NCBI GenBank assembly: GCA_900544795.1
Contig: UQWM01000002.1
Location: 1-64,000 of the forward strand
Direction of reading: 5' to 3'
From: an uncultured Phascolarctobacterium sp.
GTDB lineage: Bacteria > Bacillota > Negativicutes > Acidaminococcales > Acidaminococcaceae
Length of the DNA: 64,000 nucleotides
The translations under genes were made by a program, and so were the position numbers. Of this stretch, positions 33,969-42,956 are shown one piece after another. The notes beneath the pieces were generated by a model. It did not search any database and was not told where the DNA came from. It was given only the letters and a program-made list of their open reading frames with translations. Position 1 is the stretch's first letter, and the number at the start of each line of letters is the position of its first letter.

Positions 33969-35528
33969 TTAGTTTTTGTTGCCCAACTGCTCCAACATGG
34001 TTGAAACATTAAAAGGCTTGTTTTCCAGTAACGCGTCGATACGCATTGTTATCAGCGGATGCTGGCTCAGGCGGCGGGCGGTAATGAGCGCTGCCCGCAG
34101 AGAAGGTGTCAGCTGCTCGTGTCCCCATTCTTCCAGAATGATGGAAGCAGCGCCACGGGGCCAGTCGTAGATGGAAGTAAGGGCAGCGGTGATGATAGGG
34201 ATACCGGTGCCGGGATGGGCTTCCAGGTATTTTAAGGGTATCAGTAGCGCCGTTTCCGACTGGGTATAGGTGTTGATGTTTTTTTCGATAAAATCCAGTA
34301 CCTTTTTGGGGCGGTCGTCGTTTTCAAAGCCTAAAAGATAGGGGAAAAGTCCGCTTTCCAGCGGATGCTGAGCCAGATAAGCAAACAGCCGCTCCCAAAT
34401 GTCTATATCCATTTCAAAAGCAAATTCGGCAATGGTGTAATCAACGCCGCCATCTACTTTAAACAATTGCTCCTGTACTTCATCTTGCCAGTCCCGGCTG
34501 TAGATCAGTTTTTCGCAGCGGCCTACCAGTTCATGGCAGGTGTTAGCCGGGAGGGCGGTCCAGTTACTTTCCGTTATCAGGCGTTGCAAGCCTATGGACA
34601 GGTTGATGATACCGATCAGTTCGGAGGGTTTGTCGGCGTAACGCTCGGCGTGGAGCAGCACTTCGCTGATTAGTTTTACCGTGTCGATGCCGCTGATGTC
34701 GATATAAGAAGGGTTGTTTTTGCCGATATAATAACGGTCCAGCATCATCACAAAATTATTGACGATCAAGAGGCAGCCCCTGTAAGTCTGGTAATCCAGC
34801 TGCTTCTTAGCCAAATGGTGGGTGATCTGCCCTTTGCGCATAACTATCAGGCAAATAGGGGCATAGTCGATATCTATTTCGCAGCCGTGGCGGAGCAGCC
34901 ATACTTCGTCCTCTTCGCTGGCGCATTCAATATCATACATGGTAAAGATGCGGCCCCAGCCTTTGGTGCAGCGAACCAACTCCCACAGTTCTGACTGCGG
35001 TTTGATGTTGTTGATGCGGTAAGCAAAGGTCAAAAAGAAGGTGAATTCTTCGCAACGGCACAAATTTACCAAATCGTCCCACAGATTATCAGAATGCTCG
35101 CGTCGCAGCTTTTCCAGGCCAAAGATAGCGAGGAGAACGATGGCATATTTTACCAATTCACGCTTGTGGGAGGTATACAGCCAGTCTTCGGCTAGCGTCA
35201 GCAGTTCTTCCGGCAACTCATCTTCCGACAGCATCTCTACCAGCTGGTCGCAGACGCTGACACATAAAATTTTAATCAGCGCTTCTTCCAGCACCGCCCT
35301 AGCGGCGGCAGAAGGTTCTTCGGCGTAAGCCAGAAGAATACTGCAGACGGCTTCGGCACCGTCAACATCGGCCGGCATATCGGCGGTATAAATATAAGCG
35401 TCGTCGCTGCCCAAAGGCCGCGGCAGTGATGGCGTCGGGTCGTCGATCAAAGCGCCGCCCCGGTAAATTCCGTGTTCGTCTATATGTTCCAGAACATAGC
35501 CCAAAATACTTGTTTGAGTGTTTTCCAT
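33969..35528 (-). CDS. unrecognised 519-residue soluble protein
   Basis: I do not recognise the family. The protein is acidic, leucine-rich and mostly helical in appearance, without signal peptide or clear membrane span. An N-terminal segment has HIDEHGIYRGGALIDDP; the rest consists of helix-like blocks with many paired acidic and basic residues, several Cys (LVNLCRCEEF, LVRCTKGWGR) and late SIYDWPRGAASIILEEWGHE. The C-terminal half suggests a helical-repeat scaffold, but no repeat register could be fixed by eye. The ATG at 35528 is followed by an uninterrupted frame with codon use like its neighbours. It is a single gene between terminator and the iron alcohol dehydrogenase. Confidence 0.7.
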   Translation of the reverse strand: MENTQTSILGYVLEHIDEHGIYRGGALIDDPTPSLPRPLGSDDAYIYTADMPADVDGAEAVCSILLAYAEEPSAAARAVLEEALIKILCVSVCDQLVEMLSEDELPEELLTLAEDWLYTSHKRELVKYAIVLLAIFGLEKLRREHSDNLWDDLVNLCRCEEFTFFLTFAYRINNIKPQSELWELVRCTKGWGRIFTMYDIECASEEDEVWLLRHGCEIDIDYAPICLIVMRKGQITHHLAKKQLDYQTYRGCLLIVNNFVMMLDRYYIGKNNPSYIDISGIDTVKLISEVLLHAERYADKPSELIGIINLSIGLQRLITESNWTALPANTCHELVGRCEKLIYSRDWQDEVQEQLFKVDGGVDYTIAEFAFEMDIDIWERLFAYLAQHPLESGLFPYLLGFENDDRPKKVLDFIEKNINTYTQSETALLIPLKYLEAHPGTGIPIITAALTSIYDWPRGAASIILEEWGHEQLTPSLRAALITARRLSQHPLITMRIDALLENKPFNVSTMLEQLGNKN

Positions 35529-35740
35529 AAAATCATCCTCTGAAGGTCAAAGTTAAACGCTTTTTACGGACGTTCGCAGGTGGTCAGGCAATAAGCTCTG
35601 GCCACTACCTGCAGCAATAAACAGCACGCTGAAATTTGCAGGTAAGTGTTCACATTATACCATATTTAACCGGTGATCGGCGCAAAAAATAATGCCCTGC
35701 TTCAGCAGGGCATTAACAATATCAGTTTTTGAAAAAGTTA

Positions 35741-36910
35741 TTAGAAAGTTACCGGTTCACCGTAGTAAGCGCAGGTCAAAACCTTTTTCATGCCTTCGGC
35801 ATCTATCTTACGGGGGTTAGAGCCGGTGCAGGGATCAAGTACCGCATTGGCGGCAATCTCGTCCACATGCTGCTTGAACAGTTCTTCGCTGACGCCGTTT
35901 TCTTTGTAGGTTTGGGCGATGCCAAGTTTTTTGTTCAGCTCTTTGATAGAGTCGACCAAAGCGTCAGTCAGCTGTTTGTCGGTACTGCCTGGCAGTCCCA
36001 GCATCCTGGCTATGGTCGCGTATCTGTCGGCGCAAACCTTAGCATTGTATTGAATGACGGACGGCAGCAAAATAGCGTTGCAGCAGCCGTGGGGTATATC
36101 AAACATAGCGCCGGTTTTGTGGGCCAGGCTGTGGGCGATACCCAGTAAAGCGTTGGAAAAGGCCATACCGGCCAGGCATTGGGCAATGTGCATTTTGCCA
36201 CGGGCGTCTTTGTCGCCATAATAGCTGTCGATCAGGCTGTCATAAATATCGCTGATGGCTTTCAGGGCCAGCGGATCCGAAAAATCACTGCGGGCGGAAG
36301 CCACATAAGCCTCGATAGCGTGGGTCAAAGCGTCTATACCGGTGTGGGCGGTCAAAGTTTTGGGCATGGTCAGCGGAATATCCGTGTCCAAAATGGCTAT
36401 ATCCGGGGTGATCTCAAAATCAGCCAGCGGATATTTGATATTGGTGGCATAATCGGTGATGACCGAGAACGCTGTTACCTCTGTCGCCGTGCCGCTGGTA
36501 GAGGGGATCGCTACAAAAATAGCCTTGCCGCGCAAAGGCGGGATATTAAAAGGCTTTTTGATCTCTTCAAAAGTAGCCTCGGGATGCTCATAAAACACCC
36601 ACATGGCTTTCGCCGCATCTATAGGTGAACCGCCGCCAATAGCGACGATAACGTCAGGTAGGAATTTACGCATAGCCGCTGCGCCTTTAAAGACGGTCTC
36701 AATAGACGGATCGGGCTCGATGCCTTCAAAAAGCTGGGTTTCCATACCGACCTCCTGCAGGATAGCTTCAACCTTCTGCAAAAAACCGCCTTTTTTCATA
36801 GAGCTGCCACCGGTCAGGATCATCGCCTTTTTGTAGCCCTTCAGATTTTTTAACTCGTCGATCGCGCCGGGACCATAATAAATGTCGCGCGGTAAAGTAA
36901 AACGTGCCAT
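35741..36910 (-). CDS. iron-containing alcohol dehydrogenase
   Basis: A 389-residue group III NAD(P)-dependent dehydrogenase. It begins RFTLPRDIYYGPGAIDEL and carries the nucleotide loop IVAIGGGSPIDAAKAM, PSTSGTATEVTAFSVI, metal-binding DALTHAIEAYV and HSLAHKTGAMFDIPHG. It reduces aldehydes or oxidises alcohols in fermentation; substrate length is not shown. GGAGG lies upstream of ATG 36910. It is monocistronic with its own promoter. Confidence 0.93.
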   Translation of the reverse strand: MARFTLPRDIYYGPGAIDELKNLKGYKKAMILTGGSSMKKGGFLQKVEAILQEVGMETQLFEGIEPDPSIETVFKGAAAMRKFLPDVIVAIGGGSPIDAAKAMWVFYEHPEATFEEIKKPFNIPPLRGKAIFVAIPSTSGTATEVTAFSVITDYATNIKYPLADFEITPDIAILDTDIPLTMPKTLTAHTGIDALTHAIEAYVASARSDFSDPLALKAISDIYDSLIDSYYGDKDARGKMHIAQCLAGMAFSNALLGIAHSLAHKTGAMFDIPHGCCNAILLPSVIQYNAKVCADRYATIARMLGLPGSTDKQLTDALVDSIKELNKKLGIAQTYKENGVSEELFKQHVDEIAANAVLDPCTGSNPRKIDAEGMKKVLTCAYYGEPVTF

Positions 36911-36950
36911 AGCTTGACACCTCCTAAATTTAATTTGCCTTGATAATTTA

Positions 36951-36978
36951 ATTATAACATTTTAACTAAATTCTACAA
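36951..36978 (-). promoter_or_regulatory. promoter of the iron alcohol dehydrogenase gene
   Basis: On the minus strand TTGTAG (36978-36973) and TATAAT (36956-36951) are 16 bp apart, about 40 bp before the start codon. Confidence 0.65.
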
Positions 36979-37163
36979 GGTTAGTAGGAATATAAAAAGT
37001 TAAATAATTGTAAATTTAAGGAAATATTAGAGATGTCGAATAAGCAGAGCTGGATTTAAAGAACAATAGTTGTTGTAAACAAAGTGTATAAATTTAGACG
37101 AAAATAATAAATCTTTTGAATAAGCGCAGCGTCAGGTGTTGTCAGCTCAATGCGGACGAACGC

Positions 37164-37192
37164 TTGACAGGGGGTGGACTTAATGGTAAAAT
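37164..37192 (+). promoter_or_regulatory. promoter of the cobalamin-riboswitch transcript
   Basis: TTGACA (37164-37169) and TAAAAT (37187-37192) are 17 bp apart. The predicted leader is about 360 bases and contains the riboswitch. Confidence 0.8.
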
Positions 37193-37280
37193 AGAGAAAA
37201 ATTTAGGAGTGTTTATTAAATTATCCTTATAAACAGATAGTAATAGATCTAAATAATTACATAAACAATAAAAATATAAT

Positions 37281-37420
37281 CGGGTGCAGTAATGCTTAAT
37301 AGAGAAACAGGTGTAAAACCTGTGCTGTCCCGCAGCTGTAATGCAGAGCGAATCTTAAAAGGCCACTGGGAAACTGGGAAGGTAAGGTGAGCGATGAAGC
37401 AGAGCCAGAAGAACTGCCCG
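37281..37420 (+). promoter_or_regulatory. cobalamin riboswitch
   Basis: Closing stem CGGGTGCAG/CTGCCCG frames the conserved elements: AGAGAAACAGGTGTAAAACC, the B12-box-like GCTGTCCCGCAGCTGTAA, GGCCACTGGGAAACTGGGAA and GAAGCAGAGCCAGAAGA. These fit the adenosylcobalamin/cobalamin class. It lies upstream of a TonB-dependent receptor, the commonest target of this class. B12 binding would favour the terminator downstream. Confidence 0.95.
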
Positions 37421-37471
37421 ATTTTGACGCTGTAAAACTCCTGCGATGGACGGGATTGCGCAATTTATTTG

Positions 37472-37514
37472 ACGCTTTTCTGTATTTATGTGCAGAAGAG
37501 CGTTTTATTTTGTT
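37472..37514 (+). terminator. riboswitch-controlled intrinsic terminator
   Basis: ACGCTTTTCTGTA and TGCAGAAGAGCGT form a 13-bp stem with two wobble pairs, followed by TTTATTTTG. It sits between the aptamer and the receptor gene and is the probable expression platform. Confidence 0.75.
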
Positions 37515-37558
37515 TCAATGGCGAATGCTCTTGAATAAATTGAGAAATAATATGGGAA

Positions 37559-39685
37559 ATGGATGTGGTAAAGGTGAAAAAGTTTGTAAAGAAAAGATCA
37601 TTGCTATTTACACTGGTTTATTCGAGCTTTTTGTTCAGTGGTGTTGCTGTCCATGCGGAAGAAGTTACAGAAAGTTTTATGCTTGATCCGATGGTTATTA
37701 CTGCAACTAGAACGGAAATGAGCGTAAAAGAAACACCGTCATCTGTTGAGGTCATAAGTCAGAAAAAATTGGAACAGACACAGGCAAAAACATTAAAAGA
37801 TGCTTTAAAGACAGCTTTAGGCGTAAATGTATTTAATGATTTTCAGGGACGCAGTAATGTTAGTATCCGCGGAAGTGAATCGCGTCACGTACTTATTATG
37901 GTGGATGGTAAACGTCTGGGCGGCGAGCTTTCCTATAATTCTGCCAATGCATGGGATGTTGATCGTATTCGCATGGAGGATGTGGAACGTGTAGAAATTA
38001 TCAGAGGGCCGGCCGGTGCTTTGTACGGCAGCGATGCGATGGGCGGGGTCATCAATGTTATAACAAAAACTCCGGAAAAAAATTCGGGAAATATTAATTA
38101 TGAATATGATTGGTATGAAAATGGTAAAGGTGCTGGCTATAAGTCGAACCTGTATATTCAAGGAACAGAAAAAAATGTGTCTTATAAGCTGAATGCTGGT
38201 TTGAATAATAATAGGCCTTATATGGATCCTGCAGGCAGCGGTGATGAAATGAATTTTTATGGAAAGGAACAGCCGATATCTTTAAATGTAGGTTATAAAT
38301 TTGATAACGGAAATCAACTATCTGCTGATTTCAGCAGTATTAAAGAGGATAATCAGAAGGGCAGTTCATCTGTAACAGTTATGAATCCTGGGAAAGTCTG
38401 GCAAAATAAAAAATCTACCATTTATAATGATAACAAACGTAAAGATTATTCATTGACTTATAAAGGCGATGATGAAAATCAAAGCTGGATTATCAGGGCT
38501 TATCAGTCTGTTTATGATAAACGTTATACAAGTCAGGACGTTACGCAAATGTTTATGGGCGGTAGACCTGGAACAATAACCGTTAAAGATCCTAAAATTG
38601 ATACTGTAAAAAGGACCCTGAGTGTTATTGAAGGGCACGATTCCTGGCATATGGGAGACAAACATTATTTGACGGCTGGACTGGAATATCGCCGCGATAA
38701 CAGTGAAGGAACCAGATTAAAGAAGAAAGGTACTCCTGTAGCTGGGGGTAGCGCATATAATGCTTATGATGAAGCTTCTATTAATTATACGGCCGTGTAT
38801 ATTCAGGACGAATTCAAACCTGATGAAAAATGGCTGATTATTCCTTCTGTACGGTATGATTACAGTGATAAATTCGGCAGTGAAATAACGAGTCGTTTGG
38901 CAACTACTTATAATGCGGCTAAAGACATACGTCTGAAAGCTGTCATAGGTCAAGGGTATAAAACTCCTACAGTTAATGAGTTATACCATTTTTGGGAGAT
39001 GTATGCTGCTAATCCGGGTGGTTCAGGCCAGTTTTTTGAGGGTAATCCGGATTTACAGCCGGAAAAATCTTTGAGTTATGAATTGGCGGTTGAGAAGGAC
39101 TGGGGCGATAAAACTACAGCTCGTGTAGGAATTTTTCGTAATGATGTCAAGGATTTAATAAGTTCCTATTGGACAGGAAGATTTACTACTGATGATCCCG
39201 ATAGTTATCCGGGTCTTAGTAAAGATCAGGTTATGACTTATCGGAATGTGCCGAAAGCAACATTGCAAGGCGTAGAATTTTATGGTTCGCATTACTTAGG
39301 AAAGAATATTTTTATGAATGTTGGTTATACTTATTTGGATGCTAAGGATAAGACGGGAGGAACGCGTTTAACTGATCGTGCCAAGCATCAGATAACTTTT
39401 GGTTTATCTTATCAACCTCGAAATATTTATGCATGGGATTGCAGTTTTGATATTATTTCTAATCTAAATTATTATTATCACGATGCAGATAAGAGTACTA
39501 TGGGCAATTCAGTGTATTCTACTAAGAATTTTACTATTGCTAATGTTATGACATCAAAACATCTTACCAAAGATGCCAAGATTTATTTGGGTATTGATAA
39601 CATAAGTAATCATAGGAATTTTGGTGCTTATGCTGATGGAAATTTAGGCCGGTTGTATAGAGTTGGGATGGAATATAAGTTTTAA
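37559..39685 (+). CDS. TonB-dependent outer-membrane receptor, BtuB-like
   Basis: A 708-residue receptor. A signal peptide (KKRSLLFTLVYSSF, cleavage after VHA at residue 33) is followed by a TonB-box-like DPMVITATR. The plug domain contains DALKTALGVNVFN, VSIRGSESRHVLIMVDGKR and RVEIIRGPAGALYGSDAMGGVINVI. A 22-strand barrel ends in VGMEYKF with terminal aromatic Phe. It imports a large ligand across the outer membrane with TonB energy. The cobalamin riboswitch argues for a corrinoid ligand, whereas the heme-type genes downstream leave heme open. The start ATG 37559 has a weak ribosome site; GTG 37574 is an alternative. Confidence 0.92.
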   Translation: MDVVKVKKFVKKRSLLFTLVYSSFLFSGVAVHAEEVTESFMLDPMVITATRTEMSVKETPSSVEVISQKKLEQTQAKTLKDALKTALGVNVFNDFQGRSNVSIRGSESRHVLIMVDGKRLGGELSYNSANAWDVDRIRMEDVERVEIIRGPAGALYGSDAMGGVINVITKTPEKNSGNINYEYDWYENGKGAGYKSNLYIQGTEKNVSYKLNAGLNNNRPYMDPAGSGDEMNFYGKEQPISLNVGYKFDNGNQLSADFSSIKEDNQKGSSSVTVMNPGKVWQNKKSTIYNDNKRKDYSLTYKGDDENQSWIIRAYQSVYDKRYTSQDVTQMFMGGRPGTITVKDPKIDTVKRTLSVIEGHDSWHMGDKHYLTAGLEYRRDNSEGTRLKKKGTPVAGGSAYNAYDEASINYTAVYIQDEFKPDEKWLIIPSVRYDYSDKFGSEITSRLATTYNAAKDIRLKAVIGQGYKTPTVNELYHFWEMYAANPGGSGQFFEGNPDLQPEKSLSYELAVEKDWGDKTTARVGIFRNDVKDLISSYWTGRFTTDDPDSYPGLSKDQVMTYRNVPKATLQGVEFYGSHYLGKNIFMNVGYTYLDAKDKTGGTRLTDRAKHQITFGLSYQPRNIYAWDCSFDIISNLNYYYHDADKSTMGNSVYSTKNFTIANVMTSKHLTKDAKIYLGIDNISNHRNFGAYADGNLGRLYRVGMEYKF

Positions 39686-39746
39686 TACATAGTAGGTATG
39701 TCTAGCGGGCTTAATGCCTGCTAGACATTTTAAATGGAGTTATAAT

Positions 39747-40694
39747 ATGAAAAAAATAATTTTAATACTGTGTCTGATGATAGTTTTAGTAAATATATAT
39801 GGCTGTACTTCAAAGAAAATTTATGAAGATAATGTGCTTATTAAGATCACGGACGATAATGGCAGGCAGATTGCTTTTTCAAAAAAACCTGAAAGGATAG
39901 TGGTTCTGTCTCCTTCTTTTTTAGAACTTTTGGAAGTTTTAAATGGAAATGTTGTAGGCCGGGCGGAATCAACAATTGCCAGGACTCCTGATTTTGCCAG
40001 AAATGCGGCTACAGTAGGGTTTATTTTTAGCATCAATACCGAAAAAGTAGTGGAACTTAAACCGGATTTAATTGTTGCTTATAAGGATATGCATGAAAAA
40101 TATATTCAACTTTTTGAAGCAAATGGTATTCCTGTAGTAGTTTTAAATTTAAAAACTTATGAAGATGTCAAACACAGTATAAAAGTTTTAGGTGAACTGA
40201 CTGGTCAAAAAGAGAAAGGTATAAAATTTGCGGCAGAACTTGACAAAAAAGTACAGAACACAGTTAGGAAACTTCCTAAAAATACTAAGAGAGTGGCTAT
40301 TTTACACAGCAGCGCACAAAATGTGACATTAGAACAGGAAAACAGTATTGCCGGCTGTGTTGCCAAGTTATTACAAATGCATAATATTGTTCAGGATATT
40401 CAGGGTGTGGCTGCTTCAACTGGTGAACAGATGTCTGATAAAGCTCCTTATAATCTGGAATTTTTAATAGAAAAAGACCCGGAAATAATTTTTGTTACAT
40501 CAATGGGTGATAAAATTGATATTGAAACGCGTTTGCAAAATGATGTTATGAGTAGTCCTGCCTGGAAATCGATAACGGCGGTTAAAAATAACGCAGTATA
40601 TTATTTGCCGGATGAATTATTCCTTTTGAATCCAGGACTTAGATACCCGCAGGCTGTAGAATATATGGCAGAAAAACTGCGGGGGCAGGACTGA
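39747..40694 (+). CDS. periplasmic-binding lipoprotein, BtuF/FepB type
   Basis: A 315-residue class III substrate-binding protein. Its lipobox IYGC places lipidated Cys at residue 20. It has the family features ITDDNGRQIAFSKKPERIVV, ELLEVLNG, VVELKPDLIVA and a long connecting helix, ending in NPGLRYPQAVEYMAEKL. It would bind cobalamin or heme in the periplasm. The ATG at 39747 follows GGAG. It lies 61 bp after the receptor and is under the same riboswitch. The cognate BtuC/BtuD permease and ATPase are not in this window, which is unusual for the family. Confidence 0.88.
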   Translation: MKKIILILCLMIVLVNIYGCTSKKIYEDNVLIKITDDNGRQIAFSKKPERIVVLSPSFLELLEVLNGNVVGRAESTIARTPDFARNAATVGFIFSINTEKVVELKPDLIVAYKDMHEKYIQLFEANGIPVVVLNLKTYEDVKHSIKVLGELTGQKEKGIKFAAELDKKVQNTVRKLPKNTKRVAILHSSAQNVTLEQENSIAGCVAKLLQMHNIVQDIQGVAASTGEQMSDKAPYNLEFLIEKDPEIIFVTSMGDKIDIETRLQNDVMSSPAWKSITAVKNNAVYYLPDELFLLNPGLRYPQAVEYMAEKLRGQD

Positions 40695-40703
40695 AAAATT
40701 GGT

Positions 40704-40732
40704 TTGGCAGGATTTGAATTATGGTTTATAAT
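40704..40732 (+). promoter_or_regulatory. internal promoter before flavodoxin / radical SAM genes
   Basis: TTGGCA (40704-40709) and TATAAT (40727-40732) are 17 bp apart. They lie in the gap after the binding protein gene, which has no terminator. Confidence 0.7.
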
Positions 40733-40742
40733 GACAATGCAA

Positions 40743-40758
40743 GTAAGCCGAGGCTAAC
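40743..40758. promoter_or_regulatory. palindrome at the predicted transcription start, candidate operator
   Basis: GTAAGCC GA GGCTAAC is a dyad with one mismatched pair, starting about ten bases downstream of the -10 element. A bound repressor here would block the flavodoxin and radical SAM genes. The regulator is unknown. Confidence 0.5.
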
Positions 40759-40810
40759 TTCAAGAGAAAATGTTATATCATCAGACATAATATGAAAGGA
40801 ATGAAAAGCA

Positions 40811-41335
40811 ATGAAAGACTTTTTGATAGTTTATTCCAGTAAAACCGGCAATACCGAGAAAGTTGCAAAGAAATTTTATGAAGCGGGAGGAGAACGCTGT
40901 GACCTTGCTGCAGTGAAGCAGGTGCCGGCAGTGGATGATTACAAGGTTATTTTTGCTGGTTACTGGGTCGATAAAGGTGAACCAAATAAGGATATGCAGG
41001 AGTTTTTACAGACTTTGGATAACAAAAAAGTTGTGCTTTTTCAAACTTTAGGAGCGGAAGCATATTCTGATCATGGTGTAAGTGCCTTGGCTAATGCCGG
41101 CAGATATTTAAGTATCAGCTGTAAAGTGGTAGGGACTTTGTCTATTCGCGGCGCTATAGATCCCAAGCTTATTGAAGCAATGATGAAAATGCCTGAAGGT
41201 CATCCGCACGCGCCAACAGAAGAAAGTAAAAAACGTTGGAAGGATGCCAGCACTCATCCTGATGAAGCTGATTTGGAAGCAGCAGGTGCGTATATTCAAA
41301 AATTTATTGCTTTTTATGATAAGTTTTATAAATAA
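40811..41335 (+). CDS. flavodoxin-family protein
   Basis: A 174-residue FMN protein. The N-terminal phosphate loop is IVYSSKTGNTEKVAKKFYE, followed by VIFAGYWVDKGEPNKDMQEF and VVLFQTLGAEAYSD; the tail has an acidic helix DEADLEAAGAYIQKF. AAAGGAATG precedes the ATG. It is 41 bp upstream of the ChuW/HutW-like radical SAM gene. A flavodoxin in that position could supply electrons to the radical SAM cluster or reduce the tetrapyrrole product, as described for HmuF of Fusobacterium. Exact role is inference. Confidence 0.85.
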   Translation: MKDFLIVYSSKTGNTEKVAKKFYEAGGERCDLAAVKQVPAVDDYKVIFAGYWVDKGEPNKDMQEFLQTLDNKKVVLFQTLGAEAYSDHGVSALANAGRYLSISCKVVGTLSIRGAIDPKLIEAMMKMPEGHPHAPTEESKKRWKDASTHPDEADLEAAGAYIQKFIAFYDKFYK

Positions 41336-41376
41336 AAGGCATAAGGATTTTTAGAAAACACTGGGTAATTTTAAGA

Positions 41377-42903
41377 ATGAAAAAAATAAACAAAATCGCT
41401 ATGATTGGTAAAATGATGCTCAAAGACAAAATAACTGGTTCCTGGGATAGATTTCTGGCAGAAAAACCGCGAGGGGACTTGCTGGCTTTTTACAAAAAGA
41501 GGTTGGAGCATTTTTGGCAGCTGCCGAATTTAGAAAAAATTATAGGTAAAGAGAATGCTGTAAGCGCATATGAGGCTATGGAAGAAGTTGATGCTTTATT
41601 TGAGGATAAAGGGATCAAACCTTTGCCTCCGTCATTGGGGCAGAAGGCTTTCCAAAAGCTTCTGCGCGAAGGTTCCAGCAGCAGGCCTATAGTAGCTTAT
41701 ATTCATATTCCTTTTTGCAAAATAAAATGTACTTATTGCAGCTTTTTTAAACAGCGGTCTGTAATACAGGCAGAAGCAGAATATGTAACAAAGCTTTTGG
41801 CAGAATTGGAACAGCTGGATAATGCGCATTATTTGAAAAATGCTGAGATTCAAGCAGTCTTTCTTGGAGGCGGTACTCCTGGTACCTTGGATAAAGAACA
41901 GCTTAGCAGTATTTTGCAGAAGGTACGCCAAATGCTTCCTTTAAGCTCTGATTGTGAAATCACGGTTGAGAGCAGTATTTATGATATGGACGAAGAGAAG
42001 CTCGCTGCTTGTATCGAAAATGGTGCAAACAGATTCAGTTTTGGTGTGCAGACCTTTGCTACTGATCTGCGCCGACAACTTGGGCGCCCTGATACCTGCG
42101 AAGAAGTTGTACACAAATTGAAGCTTTTTGCCGCGACGGGTACCAAGGTCATCATTGACCTGATTTATGGTTTGCCGGGACAGACTAAAGAATTGCTGCA
42201 GCGAGATTTAAAGTTTTATCTGGACTGCGGTCTCAGTGGTATTGATTTGTATAAACTGCAGATTTTTCCGGGGACACCGCTGGGCAATCAATTTAAAGCT
42301 GATCGGAGTGATTTCCCTACTGGGCGGGAGTTGGCAGAGTTGTTTGTCAGCGGAGCGGAATTTTTGGACAGCAATGGCTGCCGCCGGCTCAGTTGTTGCC
42401 ATTGGGCAAATGATGACAGGGAAGTAAGCCGCTATAATACTATGGTGAAAGACGGAGCACAGGTTCTGGCGTTCGGAGCCGGATGCGGCGGATCGTTAGG
42501 GAATTATACTTATATGCAGCCGTTCGATCTGGAAAAATATGGAAGTATGGTAGATAAAGGGGTAAAACCTTTTGCAATGTTATTTGAAAGAGATGAATTT
42601 GCACCTGTTTTCGCTTCGATTAAAGGTCAGTTCGACAGTGGTGTTTTTGAACCGCAGAAATTATCAATGTTATCAGAAATACCACTTTCTGAGTTGCTGT
42701 ATCCTTTATTTGAGCGTTGGTGCCGCAACGGTTTAATGGAAGCTGTTAATGATATTTATAAGCTGACGCCGATGGGTTTGTTCTGGCAGAATCAGCTGAA
42801 CCGTGCAGTAATGATTGCTGTGCAGTATTTAGTATATGGACCGCGAGTTGCGGGAAGGAAGTCGGATTTGACAATGATGAGTGCGATGGAAAACCGTATT
42901 TAG
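41377..42903 (+). CDS. ChuW/HutW-like radical SAM protein (anaerobic heme degradation type)
   Basis: A 508-residue HemN-related radical SAM protein. An N-terminal extension of about 110 residues precedes the cluster motif HIPFCKIKCTYCSFF with its three Cys. FLGGGTPGTLDKEQL, ESSIYDMDEEKLAACIENGA, NRFSFGVQTF, LGRPDT and IDLIYGLPGQTKE follow. The C-terminal HRLSCCHWANDDRE-like block and GAGCGGSLGNYTYMQPFDLE fit the ChuW/HutW group. In these, a SAM methyl transfer opens the heme ring without oxygen. HemW (heme chaperone) is the alternative but lacks this size and tail. It is last in the cluster, ahead of a terminator. Confidence 0.75.
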   Translation: MKKINKIAMIGKMMLKDKITGSWDRFLAEKPRGDLLAFYKKRLEHFWQLPNLEKIIGKENAVSAYEAMEEVDALFEDKGIKPLPPSLGQKAFQKLLREGSSSRPIVAYIHIPFCKIKCTYCSFFKQRSVIQAEAEYVTKLLAELEQLDNAHYLKNAEIQAVFLGGGTPGTLDKEQLSSILQKVRQMLPLSSDCEITVESSIYDMDEEKLAACIENGANRFSFGVQTFATDLRRQLGRPDTCEEVVHKLKLFAATGTKVIIDLIYGLPGQTKELLQRDLKFYLDCGLSGIDLYKLQIFPGTPLGNQFKADRSDFPTGRELAELFVSGAEFLDSNGCRRLSCCHWANDDREVSRYNTMVKDGAQVLAFGAGCGGSLGNYTYMQPFDLEKYGSMVDKGVKPFAMLFERDEFAPVFASIKGQFDSGVFEPQKLSMLSEIPLSELLYPLFERWCRNGLMEAVNDIYKLTPMGLFWQNQLNRAVMIAVQYLVYGPRVAGRKSDLTMMSAMENRI

Positions 42904-42908
42904 AAGTT

Positions 42909-42951
42909 AAGATTGAAGCCCCTGTTCATTAAGAACAGGGGCTTCAATCTT
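42909..42951. terminator. bidirectional terminator between radical SAM and pyruvate carboxylase genes
   Basis: AAGATTGAAGCCCCTGTTC and GAACAGGGGCTTCAATCTT are exact complements around ATTAA, a 19-bp stem for both convergent transcripts. Confidence 0.9.
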
Positions 42952-42956
42952 ATTAT

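Noticed and set aside
36957..36972. Rex-like operator at the iron alcohol dehydrogenase promoter
   Set aside because: TTAGTTAAAATGTTATAA resembles the Rex site TTGTTAAnnnnTTAACAA only loosely; not enough symmetry to claim it.
37387..37686. 99-codon frame spanning the cobalamin riboswitch and start of the receptor gene
   Set aside because: It runs through the aptamer and terminator structures and into the signal peptide of the receptor in another frame; a by-chance frame.
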